From the NCBI RefSeq assembly GCF_949628215.1, contig NC_134276.1, positions 134,292,125 to 134,356,124 of the forward strand: a DNA stretch of 64,000 nucleotides, written 5' to 3'. The position numbers and the translations under genes are program-made. The stretch is from Phalacrocorax aristotelis (Eukaryota > Chordata > Aves > Suliformes > Phalacrocoracidae). The notes beneath the pieces are model-generated. The model made no database searches. It was not told where the DNA came from and saw only the letters and a program-made list of their open reading frames with translations. Shown here piece after piece: positions 48,231 through 61,385 of this stretch (the stretch's first letter is position 1; each line of letters begins with the position of its first letter).

Positions 48231-48555
48231 AACAAAGTAGCAGCTCCCTGCCATAAAATGGTGTCACCCTGTTATAAAATGGTGGCCAAACCAAAATGGT
48301 AGCCCCTGTGTGTATATGGGGGAGGGCCTTCTGGGTCAGATATACCTCCAGGTAAACCAGTAGGGTGTGGCTGGTCCTGCCAGCCAATCACAACAGACCA
48401 CATGACTAGAAGAGGGGAGCGACTTCTGGGGCAAATGGCCCCTGAGGCTTCTGGGAGGGGGGTGGGGGGGTGGGGGGGGCATCACACCGCACATGTCACG
48501 TGTCACATGTCACATGTCAGCTCTTGTGCTGGATATCAGTGGTACCTGTACTACC
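48231..48555 (-). repeat. Right terminal inverted repeat of the Polinton-type element
   Basis: Reverse complement of the left TIR, ending gtactacc at 48555 (one base off the perfect complement of AGTAGTAC). It contains a poly-G stretch at 48457-48479 and a short repeat of cacatgt/gtcac words at 48491-48520, both longer than the matching C-rich part of the left TIR. Confidence 0.88.
48457..48479 (+). repeat. G-rich tract with G-quadruplex potential
   Basis: Runs of six to eight G separated by single T (ggtggggggg, tggggggggc). It lies within the right TIR; the left TIR has a shorter C-rich version near 42483 and 42511. Confidence 0.8.
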
Positions 48556-50600
48556 AATCTGCTTGGAAGACTCCCATGGGATACAGCCCTGGAGAGAAGA
48601 GGAGGCAAAAAAACCTGTTGATATTCAAGAATCACCTTCTCCATAATCCAGAATGGTCCATCCTGACAAGTAGGGAACTGAGCAAAGGCAGCAGGAGGTA
48701 TGCATGGATGAACAAGGAACTCCTGACAAAACTAAAACATAAAAAGGAAGTGTACAAGAAGTAGAAGCAGGGGACATGAGTCAGAAGGAATATAGAGACA
48801 GTCCAGTCATGCAGGAATGAGGTTAGAAAAGCAAAAGCCCATCTAGCATTGAATCTAGCAAGAGATGTGAAGGGCAACAAGAAAAGATTCTACAATTACA
48901 TAAGCAGCAAAAGGGAGCCTAGGGAAAATACAGACTCATTGCTAGAAAATGTGACAGGGCACTGGTGAGAAAGAGCACTGAAAAGGCCAAGGTACTTGAT
49001 GCCTTCTTTGCCTCAGTCTTTCTTTGTACAACGAGGCCCCTGTGGCCAGAGAGAAAGTCTTGAGAAGGATCAGGCTATGGAGCACTTAAACAAACCAGAC
49101 ATTCATACATCCATAGGGCCTGAGAGGATGTACCCAGGCGTGCTGAGTGAGACAGCTGATGTAATCGCAAGGTCACTTTTGACTACTTTTGAAATGTCAT
49201 GGCAATTCGGAGAGGCTACTGTAGGAAAACAAATGTCACTCCTATCTTCAAGAAGGAAGTTCTAGGGAACCACACACCAGTCAACCTCACCTCAATCCCT
49301 GGGAAAGTGATGGAGCAACTAAACCTGGAAACCATTTCCAAACACATGAAGGACAAGAAGGTGACTGGAAGTAGTCCCCATGGCTTTACAAACGGGAAAT
49401 TATGCCTAAGGAACCTGACAGCCTTCTACAAAGAGGTGACTAGCTTGGTGGGTGAGGGGAGAACACTGATGTTGTTTAACTCAACTTTAGAAGGCTTTTG
49501 ACACCCTCTCCCAGAATATCCTCATTGACAAGCTGGCAAAGTATGGATTAGATAAGTGGACAGTGAGGTGGACTGAAAACTGGCTGAACAGCCAGGTCCA
49601 GAGGGTTGTGATCGGTGGCACAAAGTCCAGTTGGAGACTAGTCATTACTGATGTACTCCAGGGTCAATACTGGGGCCAGTGCTGCTTAACCTCTTCATTA
49701 ATGATGTGGATGATGGGACAGAGTATACCCTCAGCAAGTTTGCAGATAAACTAGGAGTGGCTAGTACACCAGATGGCAGAGTCACTATTCATCGAGACCT
49801 GGACTGGTTGAAGAATTGGGCAGAGGGGAAACTGATGAAGTTCAGCAAAGTGGAATGCAAAGTCCTGCACCTGGGGAGGAATAACCTTGTGTATCAGGAC
49901 ACACTGGGGGCTGACAGGCTGGAAAGCAGCTGTACAGTGCAGGGCCTGGAGTTCTGGTGGACAAAAAGCTGACCACAAGCCAGCAATACAGCCTCAAAGC
50001 AAAGAAGGCCAACTGCATCCAGGGCTGCATTAGGAAGAGTGTTTCTGGCATCCTTTCCCCCTACTCAGCACTGGTGAGGCCACAACTAGAGTGCTCTGTC
50101 CAGTTCTGAGTTCCCCAGTACAAGACAGACATGGGTGAATATGAATAAGGGAATGGAGCATCTTTCATACGACAAGAGGCTTAGAGAGCTGGGACTGTTT
50201 ATCCTCAAGAAGAGAAGGCTCAGAGGGATCTTATTGATCTGTATATAGAGCTGAGGAAAGGCACTGAAGAGGAGGAAGTCAGACTCTTCTCAGAAGTGCC
50301 TAGTGACAGGACAAGAGGCAATGGGTACAAATTGAAACACAAATTCTATGCAAGAAAAGCTGCCTTTGTTTTTTGTGTTTTTTGTGTTTGTTTGGTTTTT
50401 TTTAACCTTTGAGGGTGGTCACACACTAGAGTAGTGTCCCCAGAGAGGTTGTGGAGTCTCTATCTGTGGAAATATTCAAAACCTGACTAGACACTGTCCA
50501 GGGTAACCTCTTCTGGCTGACCCTGCTTGAGCAGGGTGGGCTGGACTAGATGATCTCAACAGGTCCCTTCCTACCACACCTGTTCAGTGATTCTATTAAG
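48556..50600 (+). mobile_element. CR1 LINE, right half (reverse transcriptase to 3' end)
   Basis: Continues the CR1 broken at 42437: gcttggaagactcccatggg, catggatgaacaaggaactc, then reverse-transcriptase frames at 49199-49501, 49563-49754 and 49679-49972. It ends ggctggactagatgatctc and gtgattctatt near 50600. The catalytic FADD is altered to FADK and the frame is broken several times, so this copy is older than the one at 38.3-40.7 kb. Confidence 0.93.
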
Positions 50601-53600
50601 AAGCTAGGCTCTCAGATCTCAATCAATAACTATATTCCAGCTGTATTCTCTACTTGCACACACACAATCTCCTCTTTTCCCAGTAGCCAGTGTCTGCCTG
50701 AAGAGGTAAAGAATAAGCTCCCTCCATTATTCACAGCTTGTGTCCAACACAAGCACAGCCCTGATCTGCTAATGATTGTCAGTAATTATTAGGTAGTATA
50801 CATCTTGTTCATTAAATTCCTAGGCAATAAATTGTCAGTAGTTAAAACATTATTGTAGAAAAAAAGTAGCAATAGAAAGGGACTTGGAGAGTCTGGAAAC
50901 AAAGGATAAACTTAAATGAAACGTACACCTGCAGAATGATATTCCCAAACACAGACTTTCTACAGGATGATTTGGGAAAAGTTGATATAAAAAAGCAAAG
51001 TGTCAAAGCAAATGAGAGAGTACATTGGACAGCAGTAATTCTTCCCCCAAAACTTCACAGCTATTTTGAGTGGCATGCTAAAAAGCAACAAAGGGAAACA
51101 CAACAAAACTGTCCCAGCCTGCAGCTGTGAAAGGACAAATTTAGTTGTGCCAATCATTATGATCATTTTGCAATTTTGTAAACAAACAATGCCCAAAGTG
51201 GAGACAGAAAGAAGACTGAACATCGGAAGGGGACTCAGAGATGATGTACAAAGAAAGATTAAAATGTGTACAACATAATTAAGTGATAGTTAAACTCAGA
51301 GGGCAGGGAGAATGGGGGCAGAAATTGGAATTCTGAAGTATTGGGTCTCTAAGAAAAAAAATTATTAAAAGTTATAGATTAATTACAGAGACTCCTGAAA
51401 TCAGGACTGGCAGGATCCTAATCATTCATCTGCTGGATGAAAAAACATACAAACACCAAACAGAGTTTGAGATATCTCAGATAACATATATAAAAATCAA
51501 GAGAATAACTAATACAGAAGAAGGAATTATGTAGTCACTCCACAGAGGAGACCTGATTGGATGGATGTTTACCATATAATTCATAAAGCCTATATAATTC
51601 ATAAAACCCATAAAGGACTTGTGATTCCTACAGAAACACTAAACTAACCATATGCATATATTAGAATGTGCAGTTGTGCTGTCCTTGATAACAGACTTGA
51701 CAACAATAGTTCATTTAAAATAGAGTAAATAAGCAATATACATAATCTTCATATGAAACCATTTTCTCATTGGTAACCAAGGGGGTAGGAGTAGAACAAT
51801 TCTCTAAGCAATTCACCATAATGAATGAAAATCCATCAGCCTAACAAAGCAGTTCTGAGCGTTAAGCCCTATTTCCTAAACACACATAACTGTAAAAGAT
51901 ATCTTTCTGAAATGCAAAGTTTGGGGAATAAATTCAGTCTCTTTAATTCTTGCAGACTAGCAATCTATCCAGGCTTTAAACTGAAAACAAGCAGCAAATT
52001 GCAATGCTGTCTTTCAGTCCACCACTTTTTGAAGCTACTTGTCAGGAGACCCAAGCTTAGGGCTTTCCCCTATATATCATTAATTCAAAAATGGAAATCT
52101 GCCATGATTTTAAAATGCTTTTATTTTATTATTATAATTATTTCCATATAGCTAATTTCACTTGAAATGAGAATCCAATCTGAAAACCAGCTGGAGAGAA
52201 AGATCTCCTGAATTCACCTGCTCCATAGAAACATTCAGATCTGAGTTTGATAGCAAAAGCAAATACATGTTGCTTATTCCCATTAGACCTGCAGACCAGA
52301 AAGAGAACTGAATTTTGTTCTTCCAGTTCTTGGAATAATTACAATAATATGATTTGGCTAATAAAAATATTTTGATTCATCACATTATTAGAACCTCTTT
52401 CCAAAAACATTTGATTTACAGACTCAGAACCAGCACTCAAGTCTTTGGAAACTGGAAAGAGACTTCTCAACTACATTTGTAGATATCAGCAGAGAGACAG
52501 TTTTACCAAGACAGTTTTCAGAGTAACAGTGTATCTGCAAGAGCAAACAGCACATCTAAATCACAGTCCAAATTCCAGTACACGAAAGCCCCAAGAGAGA
52601 TGTATCAGACAAGGCAGGAAATCCTGTTTTATTCCATTGATAGCAGACAGAAAAACAAATGGAGTCATGATCTGTTGAGTTCTCCCAGTGCTCCAGTTTT
52701 AGAGCAGTCTTTTGAAAACAGAATTGTATGGCTGTTTAAAACTATATGCTAAATTCATATGGTATGTGCACAAATGCAGACCCTGTATCTGCAGTACTTT
52801 CTTCTGAGATGTATGTCCGTGCCTATTTATTCATGGATACTTTCTGCCCCGCAAGGAGCACAGTCAGATTCTGGTCAGTCCACTGTCAAACATATATTTA
52901 CAATGTTTAGCATTCACTGGCATAACTTCATGAAATCTAGGCTCCTCTGTTGGTCACGTGTTATTAATCTGTCTCTCTTTTCCTCATTCAATTCTCCTGA
53001 AGCCTCTTTATCCTCTGTTTATTTTAATCACAACTGCTTAATTCTGCTCTCTCTTAATACCAAATAAAAGCAGTAGTAACAAAAAAACAAAAAAACAACC
53101 AAACAAAATCAGATGTTTCAAGGACTTTGGGGGGAGTGGGGGAGAACAGTCAGCAAAGTCAGCAACACTCATCCAAATTTGTCAAGAAGGACTGAAGACC
53201 TTTCCAGGCCCAAAGAAGCTACCATGACTTATGATACTCCCATGAAGATGTACTACAGGGCACAACCAGGAACACAGTGTCTCACTTAGCGTCCTCCATC
53301 AGCTCAAAAGGTGCTAACGGGTTAAACTACGTTCTGCAAATCCGCTTGTATCCTTCTCTTCCAGCTGTTGGAGGCACTTCTGAGAAAAGATGCAAGGAAT
53401 CAGGGTGAGAAAACTGACCACAGGAGTTATTTGTAAATCAATCACTCTACATGTGTCAAGTAAATCTTGTGCTGAGCAAGTTGGACCACCATGAGCACTT
53501 TTCTCTTGGTCAATTTGTATGTTAAAACAGCACAAAACTCTAGGAGATTCACTCCCTTCTCTAATTCATCACATCTTCTGGCACCACTGATACTTGACTA

Positions 53601-56600
53601 AGGAGTAAAACTGACTTCCAGTTTTACTTATTCCACGTCAGATAGTGGCATGGCTTCCAGTTCCCAATGACCTTGTATTGTTTAAGCTTTCAATAGAACA
53701 AGCACGTCAATACTAAAATAGAACAGGCAACAGGAACAAAGGCAGGAAAACAATTTGTTTGCCCTCAGCACTATCTGCTCTTCTTGGTATTGAAGTACAA
53801 TTCTGTGATAAAAAAATAATAATGATAATAAAAGGATGAATGGTTTTGCTCAGCATTCATTAGGAAAAAAAATCAGTAACTATGTTAGATCTATCAGAGA
53901 AAAAAATGTATTACAGCTGACTAAGTCAGCACAAATTTAAAATTTCTTTCGTAGCTTTCAAAGCTATTCTACCTCCTTCCGTTAGTATGTTCTATTTTGA
54001 AGCTACTACCTGGTAAATAACATCTCCTGGTGGACTGGGAACACCTCCTAACACATTATCAAATACTCTGGCAAGGAGTCTTCAATTAAAAAGATGTTAT
54101 GTGTTATCCATCCATTGCATGGATCATCTGTATCCTGTTACTTTCAGAGACTTAAAAAAGCTGAGGCAAGTGAAACCTTCCAATTGCAGCATGCTGGAAA
54201 CACTACAAGGCTGAACTTGATTCTCTTCAGAAAGACTGCTAACAAGGACTGACATATAAAGGGGCCAGATAGATAAAAAGGGGTAAGAGAGCAGCTATGT
54301 GCTACAGTGAAGAGAGTTATAGGCATCAGAGAATAGGCAGATGACTTGTCACTTAACTGAATCTCAGTTTTCCCTTCTGTCCAGAACTCTGTGTTAGGGA
54401 AATGGAAAACAGCAAATCACACTCGCTCAGGAAGAAACATGAAAATTCAGTAAGAAAATTAAGCCAGTTACAGGTGGACAAATACCTCTGCTATCCCAAA
54501 ACAAACACAGGACAGTGGCATTAGAACACTTAACAAATACAGATGCATACTGCAAACCATCTTTGAGTCCTGAAGTGCTTCCAAGAAAAAAACATTTCAA
54601 AAGCTTTCATTGACTTGCTTGAAAGGAGACTGAGGACTACTTATTATGGAAGCAAGAAAAAAAGGAAACACTCCAATTCTTACGTAGAATGCTTTACCAA
54701 TACGTTCCTGCCAAACCCACTACAAGAAGAAGGAACCTACAGAGAAACAGGTGCCAGAATGGTTCAGTTAAGGGAGTACTGAAGTCAGATCTGATCCTGC
54801 TCAGTGCTGATTAACTTCCATGGTCCAGCTACCGTCAGAGCAAATCCAGCTTCCCATTATATCTGCCTGTATATTTAAAGATACTCCTTAGTATTCCTGA
54901 AGCTTTAATTCACAGATCCTTCATATGGAAGGAAGGATCAGCAAAGGCCAAGCTTAAAACATTTAGGAATTAGCTCATAAAAGAGAACTGTGTCATGGGA
55001 CTTCTTCAGATTCCAATTCTGCCACATTAAAATAGGCAGAACTGAAGTAAAGAACAGAGTATTGCAAAAAGGATGAGACATGGGGCTGCTTCATCACCAT
55101 TATGCTATTTTTTTCATATAGCATGATGAAACAATCTTCATATCAGAAAAGCTAGGCATGAAGTCACTGTTGCCAGATAAGAGCTGTAATGCTACCTTGG
55201 TATCTGAAATGTTGGAAAAAGAGACTGGGAGAAAAGAATATCTAGAAACCAACCTTAAATCTCAGCAATGATTAACAACTCTTGAAATTATTGTAACAAG
55301 TGAGTATTCATGATGTGTATACATTTAGTTTTCAGAAAGGTATTGCTAATAAAACAGCACAGTTTGTGATGCAGTGATTTCAGAAGAATAGAATGAGGTA
55401 AACCTAAAAAGAGCAGCTCTAGAAAAGGTTAGAGAAAGCTACTGGAACAGAAGGACAAACAAGACCATATGAGAAGTAGAAGATTAGCTCATGTAGCTCT
55501 CTTTTCCACAAGCCAGACTGAGGAGGAATTGGGTCAGCAAAGAACAATCCAAGGCCTTAAGGATTCACAACTGATAAAACAACTTCAAATGCTAACATGA
55601 AGGGACTCTGCAAGCAGTACATATGACAATGACACCTGATGTCCTTGATACCTAGGGAAAAGTGCAAGGAGTGGCTGGCTTATCTGTGTTTTAGATTGTC
55701 CTTTCCATTCTACATGTTCAGTCTACTAACATGACCAACAGATTAAATATTTCAGGTGGTGCTCATTCTGTTTTCCGCACCTTTAACAATCTAACAACCT
55801 AGTGTGGAGAAAAGTGTTTCCCGTTGGAGTCCAATTGCACTTTAGTCTTCCCAAAGACAAATGCAATAGATATAAATGTACAGGAAAACACTAGCCTCTA
55901 ACAGAAATTTACATTCTCAGAAATATCTTAAATAAAAATAACTTGCTGTACAATCTGTAAGGTAAAGTTAAAGGTCTTGATTCCCACTGTAACACAAAGA
56001 AGCGTTTGATTTCTGCAAGTTCTCCACAGACTTCCCATACATTCTCGTTTCTGGGGCTGGATTAGGTACACGTAAGATATTACCAGACGTAAGGAAGACT
56101 AAGTGAGACTGGTGTTGGCTCACCCTTCCCTTTCTTTCAGTGAGCTTCTCTGTCCACCACACAAGCTCAATAAAGACAAAAGCTGCTGTTTTGACATTAT
56201 ATTTGAACATGCTGACAAGACTGCTGCAGTCACAGCTGGGAAGTACTGGGACTGCAGAAGACAGTTGCATCCCACTGCACATTCTCTGACAGATTTCTTT
56301 GTATCCATTTCTGCACAGATCAGAACAGTGAGGGAGCTTTTACTCCAGCCAGGCTGAGAGGAGTGTTTTATTTTGCAACTCAGAATTCAACAGTCAACAG
56401 AGAGGTGATTGTCAAATGAGAGGTAGTAGCATAAAACCATTTCCCATAACTCTTTTGTTGACAAGAGTTACAAAGTGTTCTGAATGTTTTTTTGTTACCA
56501 GAAAGAGTGATAAATAAATAAACTAGTGATAACTATGTTGAGGGAAATATATCCTCAACAACTCATACTCAGCTGACTACAGCTTTGCGCTCAAAATTAT

Positions 56601-59600
56601 GTTGGTTTATTTTGTGCTTTTACCTAAAACCAGTTTCATAATGTGATTGCAGTTAAAAATATCCTACCAACAATCAATGAAGATTACAAAAAGCACACTT
56701 CACTATAAAATGATCCAGAATAAGATAAAAAAAGCTTTCATCCAAAGCATCATGTAGGACATCTCCCAATCTCTTATTTCTGCTCTGCCACTTTCACACG
56801 TGTGAAAGCCAAAATGTTCCAAATACCAGAAACAAAAGGTAAAATGCAAAGCTCTGTCTCATGGGCACGTTTTATGGCTTGATTTTATGTTTTATGGCAA
56901 CAACACACTGATACTAGCAGCAGCATCACTATTTGAGAAAATCACTATCATCCTACATCATATGCACACAGCAAAACAAAATCAGTATTCAAATTCTGTA
57001 AGGAACAGAAATCTGTGCCCAAGGGATTCATCTGGGTATGATGCAGTGAGACTACTCTTAAGGGCTCAAGTGTTCCATGCCAACACTGAATCAATGTAAT
57101 ATTTCTTATGTTTGAGTCTTTCCACATTCCAAAAAACCCAGCAGTTTTTCAGGTTGATTTATTTATTTTAGCTTACAGGAGGGAAATACATGCTCAACAA
57201 CTCATACTCACTTGGCTGTGGCCTAAAAAAGGCAAATCACTCTGCCACAGAAGACATAATGAAACCTGGATTCTTATAGATTTGTGACTCATGATCGTAT
57301 TCTTGGCTTTCTGATCCATTGTGAACTAACATCTGTTAATGCTTGCCCTCTTAGAGGGCATATAGAACAACTTGCTCATGTGGATACTCTGGCATCTAAT
57401 AAAGTTGGAGCTCATTCTGCAGACTTCCTCTAGGGGAAGCGGGGTCTGTGTCACATCTCCAGTTTTATTTCTGTCCCTGCAGAATTCGTTAAAATGTAAA
57501 TTATGTTCTACTGAAAAAACCACAAAACTGTTAATGGAATTTCATCCATTGGGCTATGCAGATATCCTAAATAAACAACCACTTTGAGCTAGTCATGATA
57601 TACAGTGAAAGTTAGCCTCAAAGGTCATATCAAAAAGTAAGCACATTAGGTTTGATTTTTTTCTTATCCCAGGTGCTATTTGTTTTGTTTATGGACACGT
57701 GCTTGACTCAAAAACTTAACAGATGGAAGGAATGAAATCCTTCAAATACAGCCTAACAATACCTCCCATTTCCTTACCTCTGAGTTTTTACTCACGATTT
57801 AACTGCCTCCTGAGCAGTTTTTTCCTCCCATTTCTGCAGATCACCTGTAAGTAATTTATCAAGAAACTAAACATCCTACGTGCAGAGTAGGCTGCTTTTT
57901 TAGTTAAGTCCAGACCGTACTCTCCAGTAATCTTTGGCTCACCTGTTACTAAGTCCAAGCTACCTAATGCACTTATCCTGGTGTCAGAAATAGTTAATGG
58001 TTAACCACTGAGAAGAAAACTAATTAATTATGGTCATAGACAATGCCTTATGAACTCCTACTTTATATATATTTATTCCAAACAAAGGATTCATCACACT
58101 TCTTGGTATCTCATCCAACTTCATTATGAAAAAAATTAACTGATAAGAACCTAACAGAAGACTACCCAGTAGCTACTCTTTACATCTACAAGCACAACTG
58201 CAATGTTACATTACCTCAGTTTTTACCAAAGTCAACAGCCTTAGCTGTCAAGCTATGAATATATTCTGTAGCTATGGAATTGACTAGACTCACACCTGCT
58301 AACGGCAAATGTGACTTCATATTTTCATCTCTCGTAATAAGACTCAAATGGAACTACTTGGTTACAAAAATTGTAACCATGATGAAGAGAAACACAGATA
58401 TTTTCAAGCTATTCCTCAGCAAAAAGCCTCACTACCCTGAAGCTAATCCTGTAAATTTAGGGCAGTATTACCTTCAAGAGGGAGCTGAGTCAAGAACCAA
58501 AACCAAAGAAATAAACAAATCTCTTACAGAAGTCTCACTCCACTGCATGGAATGAGTTCAGCAACTTACACAGGAGACCTCAGTTCAAATCCCTACTGTT
58601 GGCAAAACTGTTAGAATTTCTCTGTCCTATAATTTTATGTATTTCCTAAGGCACTGTAGTTAAAAGTCTCATCATCCTGGGTTGCCTGTATAGAGAAACA
58701 TGCACACCTTCAGAAAAAGACTTATGCCACCAAGAAGTAGTGTTCATTTTGGATATGCAGAAAGTGGATAACGGCATCCTACATAGCCCACAGCAGAGAC
58801 AGAGGTGATTCACATATATAAGTTTTGTTGCCTTTAAATTAAAGTTGTGGCATAAAACTGCAAAGCTATATTGCAAAACGTGTATCAGATGGAACTAGAA
58901 TTGGAACACACCTCACTTCAGACTACATGCTGATCTAGACTGCTGAAGGTAATCTGTATTCCACCTCTACAAGTAACATGACTCATGCAGATAGATGGGT
59001 AGATATAAAACAATATAGTACAGTTCTAATGGGATGAGACTCTGTGCAAAACAAACTGGTATGAATTGTATTTGGACTCTCCCATCCATCTTTTAATTCT
59101 TCCCATCAATCTGGATACTATATACAAATAGCCATTAATGGGAGCAAAGTCATTATTGTACTGTGACTTAAGGGAGTCACGAGCCTTCTGTTATTTCTAA
59201 AATACATCATTCCCCATCTGGATAGATAATAAGACTTCTCTACCCTACAGAGGTATTTTCTTTCTCTAATTACAATATCCTTATGAGGAAAACCAAACAA
59301 TTAAAGCACCAGAATAAACCAGGAAAAGCTTAAAAACAAAAATAGAATACACAGAGTATGAAATAAGTAAAAACCCCTCCATCTTATCAGCCCACACATT
59401 ACACTTTTTTGTGTGCATTTTTTGTGACTTTTTTCTACTTGCATGGCACTTTTGTAGTGTCTACAAACTTTGAGCATAGAATCCCTCATGAGGTAAGCTG
59501 CACCTTTATTTTCATTTATGCTAGTTACTTTCATGAGCCTTACACTGGGAATCATCTCAAAGGACCACTCCTCAGTGAGAACAATTTCTGAGTGGCAGTT

Positions 59601-60639
59601 TTTCACTTCCTGGATTTTCTTGATGCTTCTCTTCTCAGTGCCATTTTGTGTTTCTGTATTTTGGCCCATTGTTTCCATGGCTTAAACTGATGTTCAACAC
59701 TAGCTATCAAGAGTCAATCTAGCAACGTAGTTCCTTGATACCAGCGATGGTTTCACTGGCTTTACACAAGGACAGATACATGCCAGCCATCTGCACGGCT
59801 GAGGCCTGTGGAGCCATGAAAAGTCTCTAAAATGAAGTAAAACATAACTATAGGCTCCTAAATCCATATTTGGATATCTTTGTGAGTTTAAAACACAAAT
59901 GAAAGAACACTCTTCATCAAAATGAAGTTTTTCATTTTTCTTGAGAAAACCCCAAACCATTTCAGGCTAAACTCATTCTAAGCCTGGAGCCACCAACAAC
60001 ATTTTTCCTCTGATGTGTATTTTTGCACAGAATGATGTTTTTCCCTTAGGAAGTCAGTGGGAATGCACGGCTGTACACAGCCTCCAAAACCAGCTAGTCT
60101 TTTACAAAACATAGCAAAGTTTACTGCTGTGAAGGAAATATGCTTACTTGTCTTTATTGGCTGCCACAACATACTTCAGTGTTCATGTAACAGGACTAGT
60201 GGATTCTCTGGAAGGTGACAACTCGCAACACCCACTATGTGGAAATGTATTTGTTTATACAGCTCTACATGATAACAGACGATGGAGCTGTCAACATCAG
60301 GTTTTGAACAGTCGATGTCTTAAGATATATATCCTTCTGTGCTTTTAGTGATCAACTTGCATAGCACAAAATCAGCTGTCCAGAAATGGCAGTTTTCAGA
60401 GTGAGAGGTTTATTGATCTTCAACTTCTCACAATTTTGTCTCTGGGTTTCCTTTCTAGTCTTCCTTCAAAGCCTGGTACACTTGGAATGTCCTTTCTCAC
60501 ATGAGTTTGCCAAGTCATCAGCATTTATGCATTACAGCTCACATGGCAGGACCTTGGGTTGTGCCAATCCTGCTAATATATAGACCTGAAAATTATCTAT
60601 GAATATGCACAGATGCATACTCAACAGGGCATGAAGATG
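50601..60639. other. Presumed TSPAN9 5' intron or upstream DNA, no gene seen
   Basis: AT-rich, mostly unique-looking sequence. The longest frames (125 codons on - at 59301-59678) show no family motif. Simple A-rich tract at 53080-53107. A ~45-bp motif (gagggaaata ... ctcaacaactcatactca) occurs twice, near 56540 and 57180. No first TSPAN9 coding exon recognised. Confidence 0.55.
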
Positions 60640-61385
60640 AATCACAGAATCATAGACTAGTTGAGGTTGGAAGGGACCTCTGGAAGTGATCTGGTGCAAG
60701 CCCACTGCTCAAACAGAGCTACCCGGAATCAGTTGCCGAGGATCATATCCAGGCAGCTTTTGAATATCTCCAAGGACAGAGACTCCAAAACCTCTCTGGG
60801 CCGCTTGTTCCAGTGCTAGGCCTCCCCCACAGTAAAAATGTGTTTCCTGATATTCAGTTTTTGCCCACTGCCTCTTGTACTATCACAGGGCACCAATGAA
60901 AAGAGATTGGCTTCTTCTTTGCATGCTCCATTCAGGTGTTTATATACATTGATTAAATTCCTGAGCCTTCTCTTCTTTAAGCTAGTCCTGGCTCTCACAG
61001 TCTTTCCTCACATGAGAGATGCTTCATCATCTTAGTGGCCCTTCATTTGACTCTCTCCACTATGTCCACATTTCTCTTGTACTGGGAAGCCCAGAACTCC
61101 AGGTGTGGCCTCACCAGTGCTGAATAAAGGGGAAGGGTCACCTTCCCCCGACCTGTTGGCAGCACTCCTCCTAATGCAGCACAGGATCCAATTAGCCTTC
61201 TATGCAGTAAGAGCACATTGCTGGCTCCTGTTCAACCTGGTGTCCAGCAGGATTCCCAGGTCCTTTCCTGCCAAGCTACTTTTAAGCCAGGTGGCCCTCA
61301 GCATGTACTGGTGCATGGGGTTGTTCCTCCCCATGTGCACTTCCCACTGTTGAAGTTCATGAGGTTCCTATCAGCCCACGAAAAT
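60640..61385 (-). mobile_element. CR1 LINE 3' fragment, older subfamily
   Basis: The + strand shows the inverted tail (gaatcacagaatcatagac), then gaggttggaagggacctc, ggcttgttccagtgctagg, ccaggtgtggcctcaccagt and cagcaggattcccaggtcc. It is 5'-truncated within the ORF2 C-terminal region. Frames are short on both strands. Confidence 0.92.

Larger units (their letters stand above)
42438..48555. mobile_element. Polinton/Maverick-type element, 6.1 kb, fossil, with TIRs and morphogenesis genes only
   Basis: Defined by inverted repeats of ~320 bp at both ends, AG-starting terminus, 6-bp target duplication and Polinton-type genes inside. Order: left TIR; AT-rich microsatellite; penton-like minor capsid fragment, PW-like protein and major capsid protein (all +); then, on the - strand, conserved protein, small basic protein and packaging ATPase; right TIR. 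Autonomous members are known to be 15-20 kb and to encode protein-primed DNA polymerase B, a retroviral-type integrase and an adenovirus-type protease; none was recognised. It is therefore an internally deleted or non-autonomous form. Genes carry multiple stops and frameshifts, so it is inactive. Confidence 0.92.

Noticed and set aside
59301..59678. 125-codon - strand frame
   Set aside because: No motif, no splice context and ordinary composition; within the range expected by chance in 64 kb.
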